From: Lumbricus terrestris
Taxonomy: Eukaryota > Annelida > Clitellata > Crassiclitellata > Lumbricidae
Assembly (NCBI GenBank): GCA_949752735.1
Contig: OX457039.1
Span: forward strand, 44,660,786-44,724,785
Length of the DNA stretch: 64,000 nucleotides
Reading direction: 5' to 3'
Numbering within the stretch: the first letter of the stretch is position 1; every line of letters starts with the position of its first letter. Below, piece after piece: positions 23,140 to 34,868 of the stretch. Below the pieces are notes generated by a model that was not told the DNA's origin, did no database searches, and saw only the letters and a program-made list of their open reading frames with translations. The translations under genes were made by a program, and so were the position numbers.

Positions 23140-23780
23140 GAGGCCATGCAGTCACGCCCACAGTAGTTTTGATCGTGCGACCGGGATTTGCAAGGTCGAC
23201 GGCGGTGTGTGTTAGCAACGTGTGATGTTCGAGAGTATATCGAATCGGAGTGCGAAGCAGACGAGAGTATATTTCCTGCCGGTGGATGCTAACCGAACCG
23301 GGCAGAAGCTAAGTGAAAAAAATGAAGGCGACCAGAGGGTCAATTTAGGTCTCGTCGAAATGGAATTACGCGGGAGACGGACGAACAAAAGATATGACAA
23401 ATATTAAATATTACATGCACGCCATCACGTCACCCATATTATGAAATAATCGAGACGAAACCCGTTATTACGAATTGCGGACCGACGTCGTCGTCTGCCC
23501 GCTCGCCGTAGAGAGAACGCGCGCGAGAGAGTCCGTTTTATGAGCTTTGCATGAAAGGCCGGTCGGTGGAAATGGCAGGGAATGGCAGGGATCGATTTAG
23601 ATTGAATTTGGAGTAATTTAAATTGAGATAAAGTTATGGACCTGTCTATGATTCTGACGGAATTATCGCTCACGCAGTTATGCCACGCTGCAGCAGGATG
23701 GCGTCTTGCCTGCGTGTAATAAAACGAGAAAACGACGTTAAACCATATATCTGCGATTTGTAGGTCCACGCTGCCTTCGC
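23140..23780. other. CpG-rich, low-repeat block, possible regulatory DNA
   Basis: CpG-rich unique sequence. Both strands of 23212-23407 are open (about 61 codons each), but neither translation is recognisable. 23570-23590 has a short GGAATGGCAG duplication. Candidate regulatory segment only. Confidence 0.3.
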
Positions 23781-24125
23781 GAGTATGCATGTGATTTGCA
23801 AATAGGCGATACGTTTGTATACATGGGGTCCAGGCGGCGGAATGGGATTTTGGGTGAGGTCAGATTGAAGCAATTTTATCTATGTCGATATAGGCCTACA
23901 TAAGCTTGCACACATATAGGCTAGTCACGTGACTCTGCAAATGACTGTAGCAACCTGCATCCAAATAATTGAATCTGGCACACGATTCCTATAGGCTACT
24001 GACAATATTGCGTAGTCGCTATTTATAGGTGTACCCCTATGTATTAAATTTTGTTTAGTAAGTATAAAAACGCAGATTATATCTATAGGCCTATACCTAT
24101 ATGGTGCAGGGTTTCAAGTTCATAC

Positions 24126-24235
24126 CTGCAGTAGGCTATGATCTCGGAGTTGAGCACGTTTCCGGTGTTGCCTCCTAAGCTAACGCAGGCCTGACTGCAC
24201 TGGGACTGCACCACGGTGGAATCGAAGGACGTCTT
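24126..24235 (-). CDS. Candidate internal exon of an unidentified cysteine-containing protein
   Basis: On the minus strand a strong acceptor, TTTTTCCGTTGCAG, precedes 24235, and a consensus donor, CAG|GTATGAA, follows 24126. Between them lie 110 open bases (36 codons plus two bases; enters in phase 0, leaves in phase 2). The translation runs KTSFDSTVVQSQCSQACVSL and then GGNTGNVLNSEIIAYC, with the last split codon Arg or Ser. It has three cysteines spaced CxxxC-x(18)-C and no low complexity, and is GC-richer than its flanks. The VVxSxCxxxC...YC pattern recalls the third finger of Ly6/uPAR three-finger domains, but the usual adjacent cysteine pair (YCC) is not present, so this is a weak guess. 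It may equally belong to another secreted or extracellular protein. No partner exon was found. I am fairly confident it is an exon and unsure of its identity. Confidence 0.5.
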
Positions 24236-24299
24236 CTGCAACGGAAAAACTTCAGACTTGCCAGACAAATTATTATTACTCAAGCCTAGCTTTTAATAT

Positions 24300-24540
24300 T
24301 CGTTTTATGTGCTAGATAAATACAAGCTGAGTGAAGGCGTTTAACGGATTACAATGACTCTGCCGTACATGACTGTAATCTCATTTTGCGGCCGTCCTTT
24401 TCACTCTCGACGATAGATGGCGCTCCACATAAAATTCCGTTTCAAACGCTAAAGATAATGTTTTGAATCTCAAATTCGGAAAGATAATTACCGTAGCCTA
24501 TTCGTCAATCTGCCTTCATATATTATGTAATTAATATGAT
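24300..24540. other. Intronic or intergenic unique sequence
   Basis: Just upstream (minus-strand sense) of the candidate exon. No further splice-bounded open stretch was recognised here. Confidence 0.4.
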
Positions 24541-24597
24541 AACGGATAGATGGGTAGATGCATGAGCCCTAATGTCGCGGGTTCGAAACTCTGTTTA
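24541..24597 (+). repeat. tRNA-like SINE head or tRNA fragment
   Basis: GATGGGTAGATGC resembles an A box, and GCGGGTTCGAAACTC contains a near-consensus B box (GGTTCGAAA). The spacing between them is about 20 bases too short for a functional tRNA, and the acceptor stem cannot be paired. Read as a decayed tRNA-derived SINE. Confidence 0.45.
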
Positions 24598-24599
24598 AA

Positions 24600-26400
24600 C
24601 TAAGCAAGATGCTTTTATCTTGTAAACAAGATGTGAAAATTTTCAGAACTCCAATTATCGTTCAAAAGCTCGTACAACGACGTTGAAGAAGATGATTCCG
24701 GTCCTGTGCACAAACAGTTTTTGACGGATTCTATAGGTATATGCATCAGATTAGAATGAAGATTCTGAGCTGAAGCGGATCATTGAATGGCGCCATCTGC
24801 TGAATACAGGAGAATCGATGGAGCCGAACCATGCACTGGACATCCTCCTCCTCTCAGCAACTGCTACTATAATGTAATGTAAATGTAAATCTCCAAAATT
24901 TCTCATCGCCACAAAAATCCGCGCCAGAGGAAGTCCAGCTGCAGCCGTGCACTGGCGATGCTATATCAAACGAAGTCCGTAATTGCCATGTTGTTTGATC
25001 GGTGTTGGTGTTTGACCAGATTGATCCATTGCAGCCGATGGGAGGGATTGCTTAGGCGACTCGGATCGGCAAGTGACAGAGGGGTTGAGCGAATTGGATG
25101 ATATCTATCTTTTACTGTATCTAATATTACAAATTTTTACAATACAATCTGTCGGGAGTTTGTCGCCATAGCCAGCGTAGTGTAGATCAAGGAAGGGTTA
25201 GCCACAGAATTTCATAGAGGGGAGGCTGGAGTTGAAGACATGCATACCTATGATGAAGAGTGAGTGGACCTGAGCGGTAGATTAGCACATAGGCCTAGCA
25301 GCCCTAGCTGGTGAATCTAAGAAAGCTGCAAGGATTGAATTAAGTAGGCCGACCGTTAGAGACGCAATCTTATGGATTTATGTAAAAACTTGTATCGATT
25401 TGCTGGGTTCAATAAGATTTTATATCGACCCTTTGACACTTTATAACTTCTTGGAATTAAGGTTGGTGTTTGACTTTAAAAAAACCACACACACACACAA
25501 TGGCAAGCCCGTGTTATCATAGACTGAGTTTAATTGTTAAAGAGCAGCCTAAATAGACAACCAGACTTGGCGAAGGCTTCCACATTTCCTTAAATGCCTC
25601 TGCGCGCCTGTAAAGTTGACAACTTACCAGAAGCCTTGTTTGGGGTATTCATGGATGAAGCATAGATTTATGCAATGTTGCAATGTGACAGCATCGCACC
25701 TTTTATGTCTTCCAAGCTGGCGCTGGCAGCATAATTATGCTGATATACCATAATACCACCATTGACAGATGGCTGGATGAGTTGATCCAGATGTTATCTG
25801 GTATTCCAGAGATTATCATCAATCAAATTAAAAATTGGAGACGATATTGTTCAGCTTCATTTGCTATAGCCTGAAATTGCGTATCCACCTTATACCCAAA
25901 CGCAATGCCATTTAGGCCTATGTGGATTGTGGATTGTGGAGGCACTGTGCTCGGATCCTAGGCAGCTGTTACCGAGTTAGGCTACTGCATGCCTTAAAGT
26001 CACGCGCGTAAAATAAAGCTTGGGTTGGAGAGTATTTTTTAATTTGATCCAATACAATAATTCTGCATGTATACATAGCGTAGTGGATCGCTGATTTTAG
26101 TTAAGCGGTATTCAAAGTCACAAGAGTCAAATAGGCCTAAAGGGTGGGCCATAAAAGATGAGAGGACGTGATTCAGCAAGACCTAGAATGCTGCTCAAAC
26201 TGAAGAAAGAAGACGCTGGAGAATCGGGCAGTTGAGACAGACGAGACATGCAGTAGGAGAGAAGTATTCGAGTGGCTTCACCCACGCCAACAAGGGATTA
26301 GGCCTAATCCGAGTCTGCTTCAATGCATGAAGATTTTTACTTTATGAGATTCTATATGTATGGTCGTCATAAACACAATTAAATTAATTACCAATAGATC
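24600..26400. other. Long stretch with no recognised gene
   Basis: Unique sequence with TAGGCCTA copies near 25290, 25915, 26133 and 26300 and a short (CA)n near 25485-25498. No open frame, splice-bounded exon or transposon end recognised. Confidence 0.5.
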
Positions 26401-26419
26401 TAATATTGTATCGAACGGT

Positions 26420-26856
26420 CAGTGGCGTAACTACGGGGGGGGGGGGGGCAAGGGGGGGCAGCCGCCCCCCAAATGAAAGGGCTGCCCCCCCAGCTGCCCC
26501 CCCCCAATCCCTGCGTTTATTTTACTTTTTACTTGTTACGAGTGATAAGGAATTAAAGAATGTTATATAATTTCTGACTTATTTTATTTTTTATACAACT
26601 TCCTGTACAACTTCTTATAGGGTGGGTGATGGGAAAGTGGGACAGGCCACTATAGTGCACTGTGGGACAGACCAGCTAGTGAGGCTTGCATGCGTACTAT
26701 GTCCAATACTGTAATACATCCTAAATCTAAAAAATACATAGTCTATGGCAATATACCGGTGCCGATGCACGCTTTAATTGCCAACGGTAGCCACCCCATC
26801 ATTTTAAGCTGCCACTCCACTGCCACCCCATGAAAAAATAACTGGCTACGCCACTG
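26420..26856. mobile_element. hAT MITE, 437 bp, perfect target duplication
   Basis: The exact octamer CGAACGGT flanks it (26412-26419 and 26857-26864). Ends are CAGTGGCGTAACTACGGG and, reverse-complemented, CAGTGGCGTAGCCAGTTA. Long G and C runs near the left end could pair with each other. The interior is non-coding. Confidence 0.93.
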
Positions 26857-26864
26857 CGAACGGT

Positions 26865-27590
26865 TAAGCGTCTAACACAGTAATACAGTGTAGACCCTGT
26901 ATATAGTATAATAACCGTGTGCTTCGTTCGTCTCTGAAGCGCTTATTGAGACCTGGATGCTTATAGACTGTCTAAGGAAAGGGCCATATAATAGAAGACA
27001 GTTTAGAATTTTAATTAAACGGCATGCCACACTATACAGGGGGAGGATTCCCAATCATATCTTAAGCAATGCAGATTATATACCAAGCACGCATAGACAA
27101 CAATAGACAGAATGGAATAACAAAGAGACATGCACACGCATTGAGAGACAGAGACAGAGAGTATTGGATATTACATGTAGAATGCCCTATTATATACACG
27201 CGAGAACTTATTTCTCACTGTAAACACACAGTATATACATGCACTGCTGATCGTTCAAAGCTGTCAGACAATTTCTGTATATATAGGCCTATATATATAG
27301 GCTATATACATGTATATACACGTGCATTATACACTATTATGCACGTGTGTTGCTGTTGGTTATTGCTATTATTTCCATTAAACGCGTCTGCAATGTTTCC
27401 TCCGGCTTCATTTTTGCTCTCCAGGCATTCAATTTACCTCGGTCCATTTATTCCGCTGTTGGTCCATAATTCTATAGAAATTGCTGGCATGAGGATTTTA
27501 CTTTAGCAATATTTATAGTCACAAAACAACCAGAGTACGGCTCTATTCAGTGATAGAAATTGACTGACGTTTGAGGGTAACACGTAGCCA
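26865..27590. other. Stretch with no recognised gene
   Basis: A 145-codon plus frame (27069-27506) is open but looks unlike any protein, spans the AT-rich tract 27270-27320, and has no splice context. Treated as chance. Confidence 0.45.
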
Positions 27591-27600
27591 CGCGTTCTTT

Positions 27601-27902
27601 CTCAAGCCGGATACAGAAATTTTCGAAAGGTGGGGCCACAATTCGGGGGGAAATTTCGTTAATCTTTGGCCGGAAACTCTGATGACTTTTTGTTTGGTTA
27701 TACATAGCCTACTCGACGAAATCTCTTCAACATGTACCATTTTTCCATGCCAATGCTAATAATTATAGTTTTTTCGTATTCTGCTTTTCCCCACTGCATT
27801 GATCAAAAGCTTGTTGAAATCTGATGGGGAGGGAGCCAGGCCCTATGCACATTGCCAATTGGGGACCATGGCCGGATTGGTCACCTCCTGGATCCGCCCT
27901 TG
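27601..27902. mobile_element. hAT MITE, 302 bp, related to the 2377-5925 element
   Basis: Flanking CGTTCTTT occurs on both sides (27593-27600 and 27903-27910). Left end CTCAAGCCGGATACAG and right end CTGGATCCGCCCTTG are imperfect inverted repeats. The right 70 bases share GGACCATGGCCGGATTGG with the left end of the larger hAT and with the MITE at 8992. The CTCTGATGACTTTTTG module is present. Confidence 0.85.
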
Positions 27903-28086
27903 CGTTCTTTTTCAAGGCGGTCAGAGTAATAATTATGATGGTGGACCTTGGTGGTGGGTCTAGCGGAAAAATGGAAATATGCAAGACTGTTCGACATAGG
28001 CTAAAGGCGAGCCATCAAGTTACACGGTTTACACCACACCGCAAATGGGATGGATATAATAATAGCTCTAATAATAATTAGAGCAA

Positions 28087-28175
<89 letters not shown>

Positions 28176-28196
28176 ATAATAATAATAATAAAAATA
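28087..28196. repeat. Compound (TAG)n(CAG)n(AAT)n microsatellite
   Basis: About 58 bases of TAG units pass into about 28 bases of CAG units and then AAT units. The poly-Thr and poly-Ala minus frame comes from it. Confidence 0.96.
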
Positions 28197-28344
28197 ACAA
28201 CAACAATAATAAAATAAATACTATTACTAATAGAGTTTACTAGTGCGCACCTTCCATTGACGTCTGACAATGCCATGTCTACTATAATACGCTCGACAAC
28301 GGCGAACTGCATGACTCAGCATAATCTGCAATGGCGTTAAAGTA

Positions 28345-29060
28345 TTAAAGTAATGACTTATTAAGACTTATTCATTTATTGTAACCAACCATCAACATAC
28401 ACAATAGACATAGTATAACATGCTTCACATTATCGGATGGTAACAAGGAAGGCCCTAAGGGATGAATATCCCGCTAACAGGGACACCTAATTACATATGC
28501 AATTTTAACAGATGGCTAGACGGTTGACATAATGAATTGAACAATAGGCTAAAAGAACAGCATGAGATGACAATTAATGTAGTAAACTTAACTAAAGAAC
28601 GCAAAACAAACACAACAAATAATAATAAAGTAAAATAAAATCAGTGCCTACAAGGTTAAATATCTTTGCAGTCATTAACCAAGTAGTTGCGCAGTAATGT
28701 TTTTGCTCTTTGTAAACTGGAAGCTTGTTGAACATGACTAGGAAACGAGTTCCATATACCTGGTCCAGTATATTTAATATGGAATCTTCTTGAGTTTAAA
28801 CGAGCGGATATGGCTCGATAATGAGAGGAGTTCCTGGTGGAATAGCAGTGAATTTCAGATCCTTTTTGGAAATACCCTGCAAAGTTAAGGGGAAGAAGAT
28901 CATGGGTGAACCGATACATAAAGACTCCTATCTGGAAAGTCATTATTTGGTGAAACTTTAATAAATTAAATGATTGAAATAAAGGACTTGAGTGAATAAA
29001 AGGCTTAACTCCAGCTATGATACGTATTGCACGTTTTTGGAGAAGTACTAATTTATTGAG
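28345..29060 (-). mobile_element. LINE 3' end, CR1-like clade, with intact C-terminal frame and 3' UTR
   Basis: On the minus strand, 29060-28656 reads without interruption. It starts LNKLVLLQKRAIRIIAGVKP, continues MTFQIGVFMYRFTHDLLPLN, then GPGIWNSFPSH, and stops after LVNDCKDI. This is the conserved 'LxxLQKRAIRII...F(K)YxxxLLPxxF...GxxIWNSxP' end of non-LTR reverse transcriptases in the CR1-like group. The 3' UTR has a GTGTCCCTGTTAGCGGGATA hairpin and closes with GTTACAATAAATGAATAAG. The copy is 5' truncated in a GAGCCTAT repeat at about 29055. An open C-terminus suggests it is younger than the LINE tails at 12.5 and 13.7 kb, and it is clearly a different family. Confidence 0.9.
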
Positions 29061-30030
29061 CCTATGAGCCTATTGAGCCTATGCGATACAATGTCTCAAT
29101 GCAAAGGCAATAGGATCGAAGCACAGCGACAGACAAGTTTTATGCGATAGAGACTGATATCTTAGTTGAGTCTAATTAACCTGTCGAATCGAGGGTGACA
29201 CCCGTAATTGCACCAATTAAGCTCAGCAACGAAGACCGTTAGCCCTGCAGACCGTCAGACGCAAGTTAGCAAGGGGTCCATTTCCAATTATTCTGACTTC
29301 TCAGGCTGTCTATAATAATAAATTAATAATTATGAGCCTGAGATTTGAATTCTACTATTCATCCAATAGAGATAGATTTGAACAAAGGCCTGTATTTCCA
29401 AGGTATAGCTGTAATTGCTTTACCAATCATGCACTCACCGCTGATGGATATTACTGCAATAACCAATCTCCATTGTTATTCTGCCAGGTCAAATCTCCAT
29501 TGTCATTTGGCCTAGTTATTGTCGAAGTCAGTGGAGCAATGCAAGATTCTCCGCATACGTAGCCTATAGACCGCAAAAGGAAATCAACTAGCCTTAATAA
29601 TCTTGTTGGCTAATTTGCATTCTATAAATTTAGCTGACAGAATAGCTTAAACTAGCCTAGCGTAAATAGGCCTTCGAAATATAGCCTAAATATATTTCTC
29701 GATTGGAACAGTCTTCAATTGCGGTAAAAAAAGTGCCTAAAATTCTGCACGGTGTAGAAGGAATCATAAATTTGAATAATATGGAACCCCATGTATAATT
29801 GTGTGTGTGTGTGTATGCGTGTGTGTGCGTGTGTATGCGTGCGTGTGAGTATAGAGGTGTGTACGCACACTTGTTAGCTGATTATCTACAGAAAATGTGA
29901 AGGAGTTTCATAGTAGATTTCCATGAAGTAGGCCTACCGTTGATAGGGGCCTAAGTTATCGCGTTGTTGGCGTACTCCTGAGTCCTAAGTAATTAACACG
30001 TTTCCCGCGCTAAAATGAAACAATCGATAT
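29061..30030. other. Stretch with no recognised gene
   Basis: 29180-29340 is complex low-repeat sequence with GGGTGACACCCGTAATTGCA, possibly regulatory. 29800-29865 is a decayed GT/GC microsatellite. A 76-codon plus frame at 29332-29562 shows no domain. Confidence 0.4.
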
Positions 30031-30033
30031 ATA

Positions 30034-30175
30034 CAGGGTGGTCCAGCATAAATGTCCCGACTTTGCACGCGTATTTATAACGTCGCCAATTGTTAACATT
30101 TTATTTATACTTAATGCATCAAATTGGCGAAGTTATACGCGTGCAAAGTCGGGACATTTATGCTGGACCACCCTG
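30034..30175. mobile_element. Palindromic 142-bp MITE, Tc1/mariner-like ends
   Basis: The first ~40 bases (starting CAGGGTGGTCCAGCATAAAT) are an exact inverted repeat of the last ~40, followed by a shorter imperfect inner stem (GTCGCCAATT / AAATTGGCGAAG). TA occurs on both sides (30032-30033 and 30176-30177), as expected for a TA target duplication. CAGGGTGGTCCA-type ends are common among Tc1/mariner-like elements, so that assignment is likely but rests on the ends alone. The near-perfect palindrome could make a long hairpin RNA if transcribed. Confidence 0.9.
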
Positions 30176-30790
30176 TATAGGGCGCCAACGTCATTGTTCA
30201 CGCACTGATCACGTGCCTACGGTTACTATAGGTGTGTCTAGTGAGGTATTTAGAGGTATACTTCAATTGTTGGGTCTATAGCTGACATGCATTGGTCATT
30301 TGCCTCTGACAATTGGATGCTATCTTTAATGGTCACTGACTCACTGGTCACGAACAGTTGGTATAATATGACGTCATTAAGTTTAATTTATAAAATAAAT
30401 AAGCTAAAATAATATCTAAAAACTTAAACGAACCAAACAACCTAAGCGTACATTTCTATGCAAAACGGCATTATTTTCTATGCAGCAGCAGGCCTATGTT
30501 GTGTACGGCGAGCGTATGACGAATCATTGGGAATCAAGCAATAATCTGTAAAGGATCATGCAGTTTCGCCCTCTCGCAAGTCATGACAGCAATAATTATT
30601 GAAGTGCGCTGCTGTCATCAGGCACAAAAGTGGCAATCATTAGGGTTGGGTGGGTGGTGAGGGGAAGACTGACTGACTGAGAGATTGACAGATAGACTAG
30701 ACAGACTAGACAGACCAACAGACAGATAAGAGGCTGAGAGACATACAGAAATACATAGTGATCTAGAAGCAGTCGGTCAGAGAGCGTAGG

Positions 30791-30796
<6 letters not shown>
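30176..30796. other. Stretch with no recognised gene
   Basis: Unique sequence, then a run-in of ACTGACTG and GACAGA words to the microsatellite downstream. Confidence 0.5.
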
Positions 30797-30854
<58 letters not shown>

Positions 30855-30855
30855 C

Positions 30856-30895
<40 letters not shown>

Positions 30896-30896
30896 G
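30797..30896. repeat. (ACAG)n microsatellite, about 100 bp
   Basis: GACA tetranucleotide array with one GACC interruption. Confidence 0.97.
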
Positions 30897-30949
30897 TGGA
30901 GTACAAGCGTGAGACAGAGACCGACGTTGTCAAGTTGAAGCATCCCCGT

Positions 30950-31790
30950 CAAGCAGCAGCAACGGCAGCAGCAGCAGCAGCGGTGATGTGTTTAGAGCGA
31001 TGCTGCCGTGGATGACAAAAGGAGTGCGAAATGTCTTCGATTGATCTATTGATTAATCGTTTTCCTATTGATTGCCAACTGATTTATTGGTTTTACGCTC
31101 TAATGTCCGGCAGCCAGTGAACCAGCGTATCGTCGGGCGCGACGTTTGAAACGGCAGACGATAACCCTAATGAGCGTTGCAGCCGCCTGCAGGGCTGAGG
31201 GCCTGGCCGGTCGGCCACCGCCGCCGTCGCCGTCGTCGCCGCCGCCGCCGCCGTGTCAGGCGAGTCGTGAGATGATGGGACGACCGGGCGGCAGCGAGCA
31301 GTTGTAGTGTAGGCCGGCTAAACGGACGGACGGACGGACGGACGCGATCTGTCACTGTTAGCGACTCGAAGCTATTGACCGAGGCTTCTATATCGATGGA
31401 AGTATCTGCGGTCAGCTGCTATATATACAGCCGTCTTTGCTGCTGCTGCCGTTGCTGCTGCTGCTGCCATTTCGCCGGTTTATGCGCAAATGATCGGTGA
31501 GTTCTTTCTGTCTGTCTCTCTGACCGTCTCTCTATCTCGCGAGGTTTTAATGACTAGATTTTATTGTTGAGCCATATTATGAAACCGTTACATCGACCGA
31601 TAGATACCCGAGTGTTTTGCGTCGGGTAGAGAGAGAGACAGAGAGGGGGTGTGGGGAGTGCTGGTGGGGACACTTCGTGTCGGGAAAATGTGCCGCATTT
31701 GATCGGAAGTGATAGGCCCGCGCGTCAATGACCAGATTAATAGCGATGACGGTAATGCGCTCACCAGGATTAAGTGCTTGACAATATTGA
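30950..31790. other. CpG-rich block with short GC-rich triplet and tetramer repeats
   Basis: The block includes (CAG)n near 30956-30981, a (GCC/GTC)n run at 31214-31252, (CGGA)n at 31324-31343, and (GCT)n near 31438-31465. Around them is complex CpG-rich sequence with homeodomain-type words (CAGATTAATAG, GATTAATCG). No frame gives a recognisable protein. Its position at the change of sequence texture makes it a candidate promoter or CpG island, by inference. Confidence 0.4.
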
Positions 31791-31799
31791 AACGCGAAT

Positions 31800-32816
31800 C
31801 TCCCAAGCCGGGCCATATCTATATATAGGCCGTACCTTGTTCAATCAACGGTTAATCATTAGTCTTGTCGTCAGCTGTTTTTATCGCACGATTTTGCCAC
31901 CCACTCATAAATCCGGGGTAGGTCTATTTTTGCTCTGTCTACTAACAAGTAGTAAGTAAGTATGCATATTCTAGATTAAACCCGGCGGAAAAAGACGTAC
32001 TCCGGTGCAAACAAAGTCAAGTCTCCATTAGTAAGTCTACTATTTACTTCTAAGTAAAGAAACCGACAACAGAATTGGATAAATCTCTTTCTTTTTTGGT
32101 TGCAAATCGTATGACTTGCGTACACTGGATGTGGATTGTGGACGCGCTATAACAATGGGCACCTTCGAGAAAAGAAAAGATGGCGAGGTGTATACATTGA
32201 GACGCCGTCGTTTATCACCTATTCTTAGTCGTATATTGTACAAATAATACAATAATGCAAACGATGACAACAAGGCGAGACGATAAATGTATTAGTTTTG
32301 CGATTGACGGACCTGCTGATTGATCGTTTTCCAATATGCTGATTATCTTAAAAGCACGCAGGCCCTACCAACAGGTGATTGCTGGACAAGCTCTAAGCCT
32401 AAAGAAGTCCCCCCGAAATATGTTTTTTATGCGACTTCCCCTCTGAAGTTGGCAATGAAATTTCGCATTATTTGCACCGGTATTTCACAAACGGTAAGAG
32501 TTAATTCACCTGTTAGTTTGCGCGCTGCTTTCGCCAAGTTATTCTTCATGTTTTGAAGTTTCGAGTATAATTTTATACTCTACCTTCCATGACAGCTCGG
32601 CCTATGGCTATGCATATTATAATTTGTGGTGGTGTTTTGTAGACCTTCATGATACCGTTTGTCAATGGTTTATATCTGATATTGTGCGGTAAATATGCAT
32701 AGTGATGTAGCAATTCTGTGCTGCCCGACCTTCAATGATAGTTTCAGTGTTTATGTTTGCCGCGCAGTTGTGCCGTCCATGTATAAAACAGAAGAATAGC
32801 ATATGCAATATGGAAG
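31800..32816. other. Stretch with no recognised gene
   Basis: The open frame 32320-32556 is unrecognised; a good donor word (AAACG|GTAAGAG) lies inside it at about 32493, but no matching acceptor or start context convinces. Short GTAAG repeats occur near 31950. Confidence 0.4.
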
Positions 32817-32878
<62 letters not shown>

Positions 32879-32882
32879 GTGT
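32817..32882. repeat. Compound (TA)n(TG)n microsatellite
   Basis: About 26 bases of TA followed by about 40 bases of TG with one GC interruption. Confidence 0.96.
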
Positions 32883-34755
32883 GACGGGCTGGCAGAATAG
32901 CTCTCGCATGCATGTTAAAATGCTGAGACACACGCACACGTGCAGAGCCAGGCAGAAAGGCAAGTATAGATGGATTGACAGACAGATTTGACCGTGTGAT
33001 ATGGGGTAAGTATTGATCTGCATGAATCAACCAGAGATCAATTGATGGTAGCATCTGGTTTTCAATAAGAGCGGCTCTCCGAAATCTCCTGACCAATGAA
33101 TCGTTGGCCTATGCCATCTTCGGGCAATCGACTGTCATACCCACGCCTATTGATTTCATTGTCGCCTGGGCTGTGGCCTTTGCAGTTGCCTCTGGCTGCG
33201 GTGATGGCTGTCGTAGTGTTTATGATGCTAGCATGACTGGTGTCGTAATAAAGTAGCTTTCCGCTGTTGCACCTTCAGTGCGTTGTCCATCTTTGTGACA
33301 ACCAGTTGTCCCCGCAGCAATTCTGCCAGTGCTGGGATTGTTTGGTAATAAGTAGCAATTTCCCGGTTATTGTAACACTTCCTGTGAATCTGCAGCAATT
33401 TTCTGCATGCAGGTAGCTAGCTTAAATGTAAGTTATTTTTTGCCACTTTCAGTGCACTAATATTTAGCAACATTGCTGACTTTAAAATGGCCATTTCCTG
33501 TACACACGTAGCAGTTTCCTTTCCTAGGTAGTGGTTGCAAACTGATTTAATCTTCTCCAATAGTTATGCATTCAATTAAGTGAAATAGTTTGCGCTGTTG
33601 ATTCGGGCAGCAGTTGTTGCAAGTAATCCGTTTCCTGTCTTCTTCTTTTAAGATTTAATGTTTCCATGGTTTTGGGTTTGGAGTAGGATCAAGTGATGCT
33701 CTCAAAAGGAGTGAATCTAGACATGCAGATCAGATGATGTAGATCAATGGTCTTGTAGTTTAAGTTCTGCCAATTGGTTGAAGTGCAGGCAAACAAGTGG
33801 TTGATGATGAGACCAGATAATTATTTCCAGCCCCTGTGAATTTATAGTTGGCTTATAGACCTTGTATATATTTTATGAATTGCTGGTGTAAAGTAACTCT
33901 TGAAATTTTGGCTTTTAATGTAGCAGTGAAAGTTGAGTGCATTTTATGTGATTGTGTTGTTAAACATACATTTTGGCCTGGCTAGTTTAGCAGTTTTAGA
34001 GAAGATTAAGCCTCAGTGGAGTCCAGTATACATGTATATGTTCATAATAAAAATCAGTTGGAAAGAAGTGCTGAGTTGCATTTGCAGGCAAGTTTCTACT
34101 AGAACGATTTCATAAAGTAATGAGCCGATTAAAGGGCAGGGGTTAGATCTAGTTTTAGTGCAACTATATTAACACAAAAGACATGTAAGGACAATGATTG
34201 ATTGGAATCATTCTTTGATTCAGTGAACTTGCTCAGATTCAGTATCTTTTGTGCAATATCCGTGCTCTAGGTTGCAGGTCTTCAAACTGACCAGTGCTGA
34301 GAAACAGAGGCAGTTATTCGGCCCTGTATGAAATGGCATGGAATATAATATTGTACAGATTGCTAGACCTAGCTTTTTGTCAAGGCCAGGGAGAAGGGAA
34401 AGACAGGATAAATCATAGTAATCCATTTTGCATCTTGTTTGTTGTTTTATTACTGTACAGCAGATGTCATCCGTGCGTTTCCTATTGATTAAGTAATAAA
34501 ACATGATAAAACCTGACAAATGCAACTGGCATGATCAATAACCAGAGTTTGAATGCGAAGAAAAGCTCAGCCTAACTAATTCTAGTGAGGTGACAAGTTG
34601 TTTGTCATAAATTAAATGCAGTGTCTCTGTTTTCTCGGTTTTAGCTTTTATATTGTTGTAGCGAACTGAGTCATAAATTGACGCTATATGTTTTGGCTGT
34701 TATAGAAGTATATAGTAATAGTAGGAGTAGTGTAGCAATGTCTGCAATAGTACTA
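32883..34755. other. Long unique stretch, T- and G-rich on the plus strand
   Basis: No open frame or element end recognised. A strong donor-like word (ATGGG|GTAAGTATT) sits at about 33006, which could close a 5' untranslated exon. No coding sequence precedes it. CpG is scarce from here rightward. Confidence 0.4.
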
Positions 34756-34761
34756 ATAAGA

Positions 34762-34868
34762 AACATATATATATATATAAAATTATATATATAAATAAAT
34801 TATCTGGTTTCATCATCAACTATATATATATATATAATTTTATGTATATATATATATGTATGTATATA
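34762..34868. repeat. AT-rich inverted repeat
   Basis: Arms TATATATATAAAATTATATA and TATATATATAATTTTATGTA are separated by about 30 bases including ATCTGGTTTCATCATCAAC, forming a stem-loop of TA repeats. Confidence 0.75.
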
